Source of the DNA: Bacillota bacterium
Lineage (GTDB): Bacteria; Bacillota_A; Clostridia; Lachnospirales; Lachnospiraceae
Direction of reading: 5' to 3'
Assembly: GCA_023443925.1 (NCBI GenBank)
Contig: JAEZSL010000082.1
Location: 1-64,000 of the forward strand
DNA length: 64,000 nt
Shown piece after piece: positions 63,812-64,000 of this stretch. Both the position numbers and the translations under genes were made by a program. Numbering within the stretch: the first letter of the stretch is position 1; every line of letters begins with the position of its first letter. Below the pieces are notes generated by a model. The model did not search any database and was not told where the DNA came from. It saw only the letters and a list, made by a program, of their open reading frames with translations.

Positions 63812-64000
63812 ATGGCTGCAGATGATACGTTGTTAAATGTTTTATTGGTAGATGATGAACCCTTTATCAGAAAAGGACTTACCGCACTAATTGATTGGGA
63901 GGCAGAAGGGTACCGTATCGCCGGAGAAGCTTCCAATGGCAGGAATGCAATTCAAATGCTAAATGCAAAAGAGTTTGATGTTATTCTGTCCGATATCAAG
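63812..64000 (+). CDS. Response regulator, N-terminal part (runs off the window)
   Basis: The first 63 codons of a receiver domain: LLVDDEPFIRKGLTALIDW carries the acidic pair, and VILSDIK gives the phosphoacceptor Asp just before the edge. This opening, with EPFIRKGL and IDWEAEGY, is typical of YesN-type response regulators that end in an AraC domain. AAAGGAG lies 11 bp before the ATG. A partner kinase is expected downstream. Confidence 0.85.
   Translation, partial: MAADDTLLNVLLVDDEPFIRKGLTALIDWEAEGYRIAGEASNGRNAIQMLNAKEFDVILSDIK

Overview
The window looks like a chromosome segment from a low-GC anaerobic Firmicute, most probably a plant-fibre or gut Lachnospiraceae (Clostridium phytofermentans / Anaerocolumna-like). 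The reasons are strong AGGAGG-type ribosome-binding sites, AT-rich gaps, LplB/YtcP-type sugar permeases paired with large lipoprotein binding proteins, many AraC-type regulators including membrane-bound ones, and a YesM/YesN two-component pair. This is inferred from gene content; no rRNA, tRNA, phage or insertion sequence is visible.

Layout. 1-5.4 kb: a LacI-type operator candidate and a short-period repeat lie before a divergent triose-phosphate-isomerase-like enzyme and a LarA-family (nickel racemase-like) protein, followed by a TSUP anion permease and a radical SAM/SPASM (anSME-like) enzyme. 5.5-8.7 kb: an AraC regulator is divergent from a GH27 enzyme and a second AraC. 9.1-14.8 kb: a GH120-like beta-helix enzyme plus a complete LplB/YtcP/binding-protein importer. 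15.2-23.4 kb: GH43-type with an Ig-like insert, GH39 xylosidase, CE1-type esterase and type-B carboxylesterase, then GH31 on the minus strand. 23.9-31.8 kb: AraC, YesMN-type two-component system, a second importer and an AraC. 32.0-39.7 kb: FucU mutarotase, GH31, a membrane AraC sensor, and an unusual two-thioredoxin/DsbD-like membrane protein with a repetitive linker. 40.0-54.1 kb: a third importer, then GH43, GH95, GH2, a second GH43-Ig protein, a relic of a lost permease, and GH29. 54.3-64 kb: a membrane AraC sensor, a fourth importer, two Gfo/Idh/MocA dehydrogenases, an AraC, and the start of a response regulator that runs off the edge.

How it works together. None of the hydrolases or esterases has a signal peptide, while four ABC importers are present without any ATPase gene. 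The simplest reading is selfish intracellular use: decorated oligosaccharides are imported, energised by a shared MsmX-type ATPase encoded elsewhere, and trimmed in the cytoplasm. The enzyme set (beta-xylosidases GH39 and GH120-like, GH43 arabinofuranosidase/xylosidase types, alpha-xylosidase/glucosidase GH31 twice, alpha-fucosidase or alpha-L-galactosidase GH95 and GH29, GH2, GH27, feruloyl/acetyl esterase) fits side chains of complex heteroxylan or fucosylated xyloglucan.

Most unusual items: a family of structured tandem repeats at two sites 5 kb apart (83-bp units and 54-55-bp units), a recurring hairpin element in front of several genes, two large terminator-ended hairpins, the permease relic, and the thioredoxin/DsbD fusion with an expanding 8-residue repeat.
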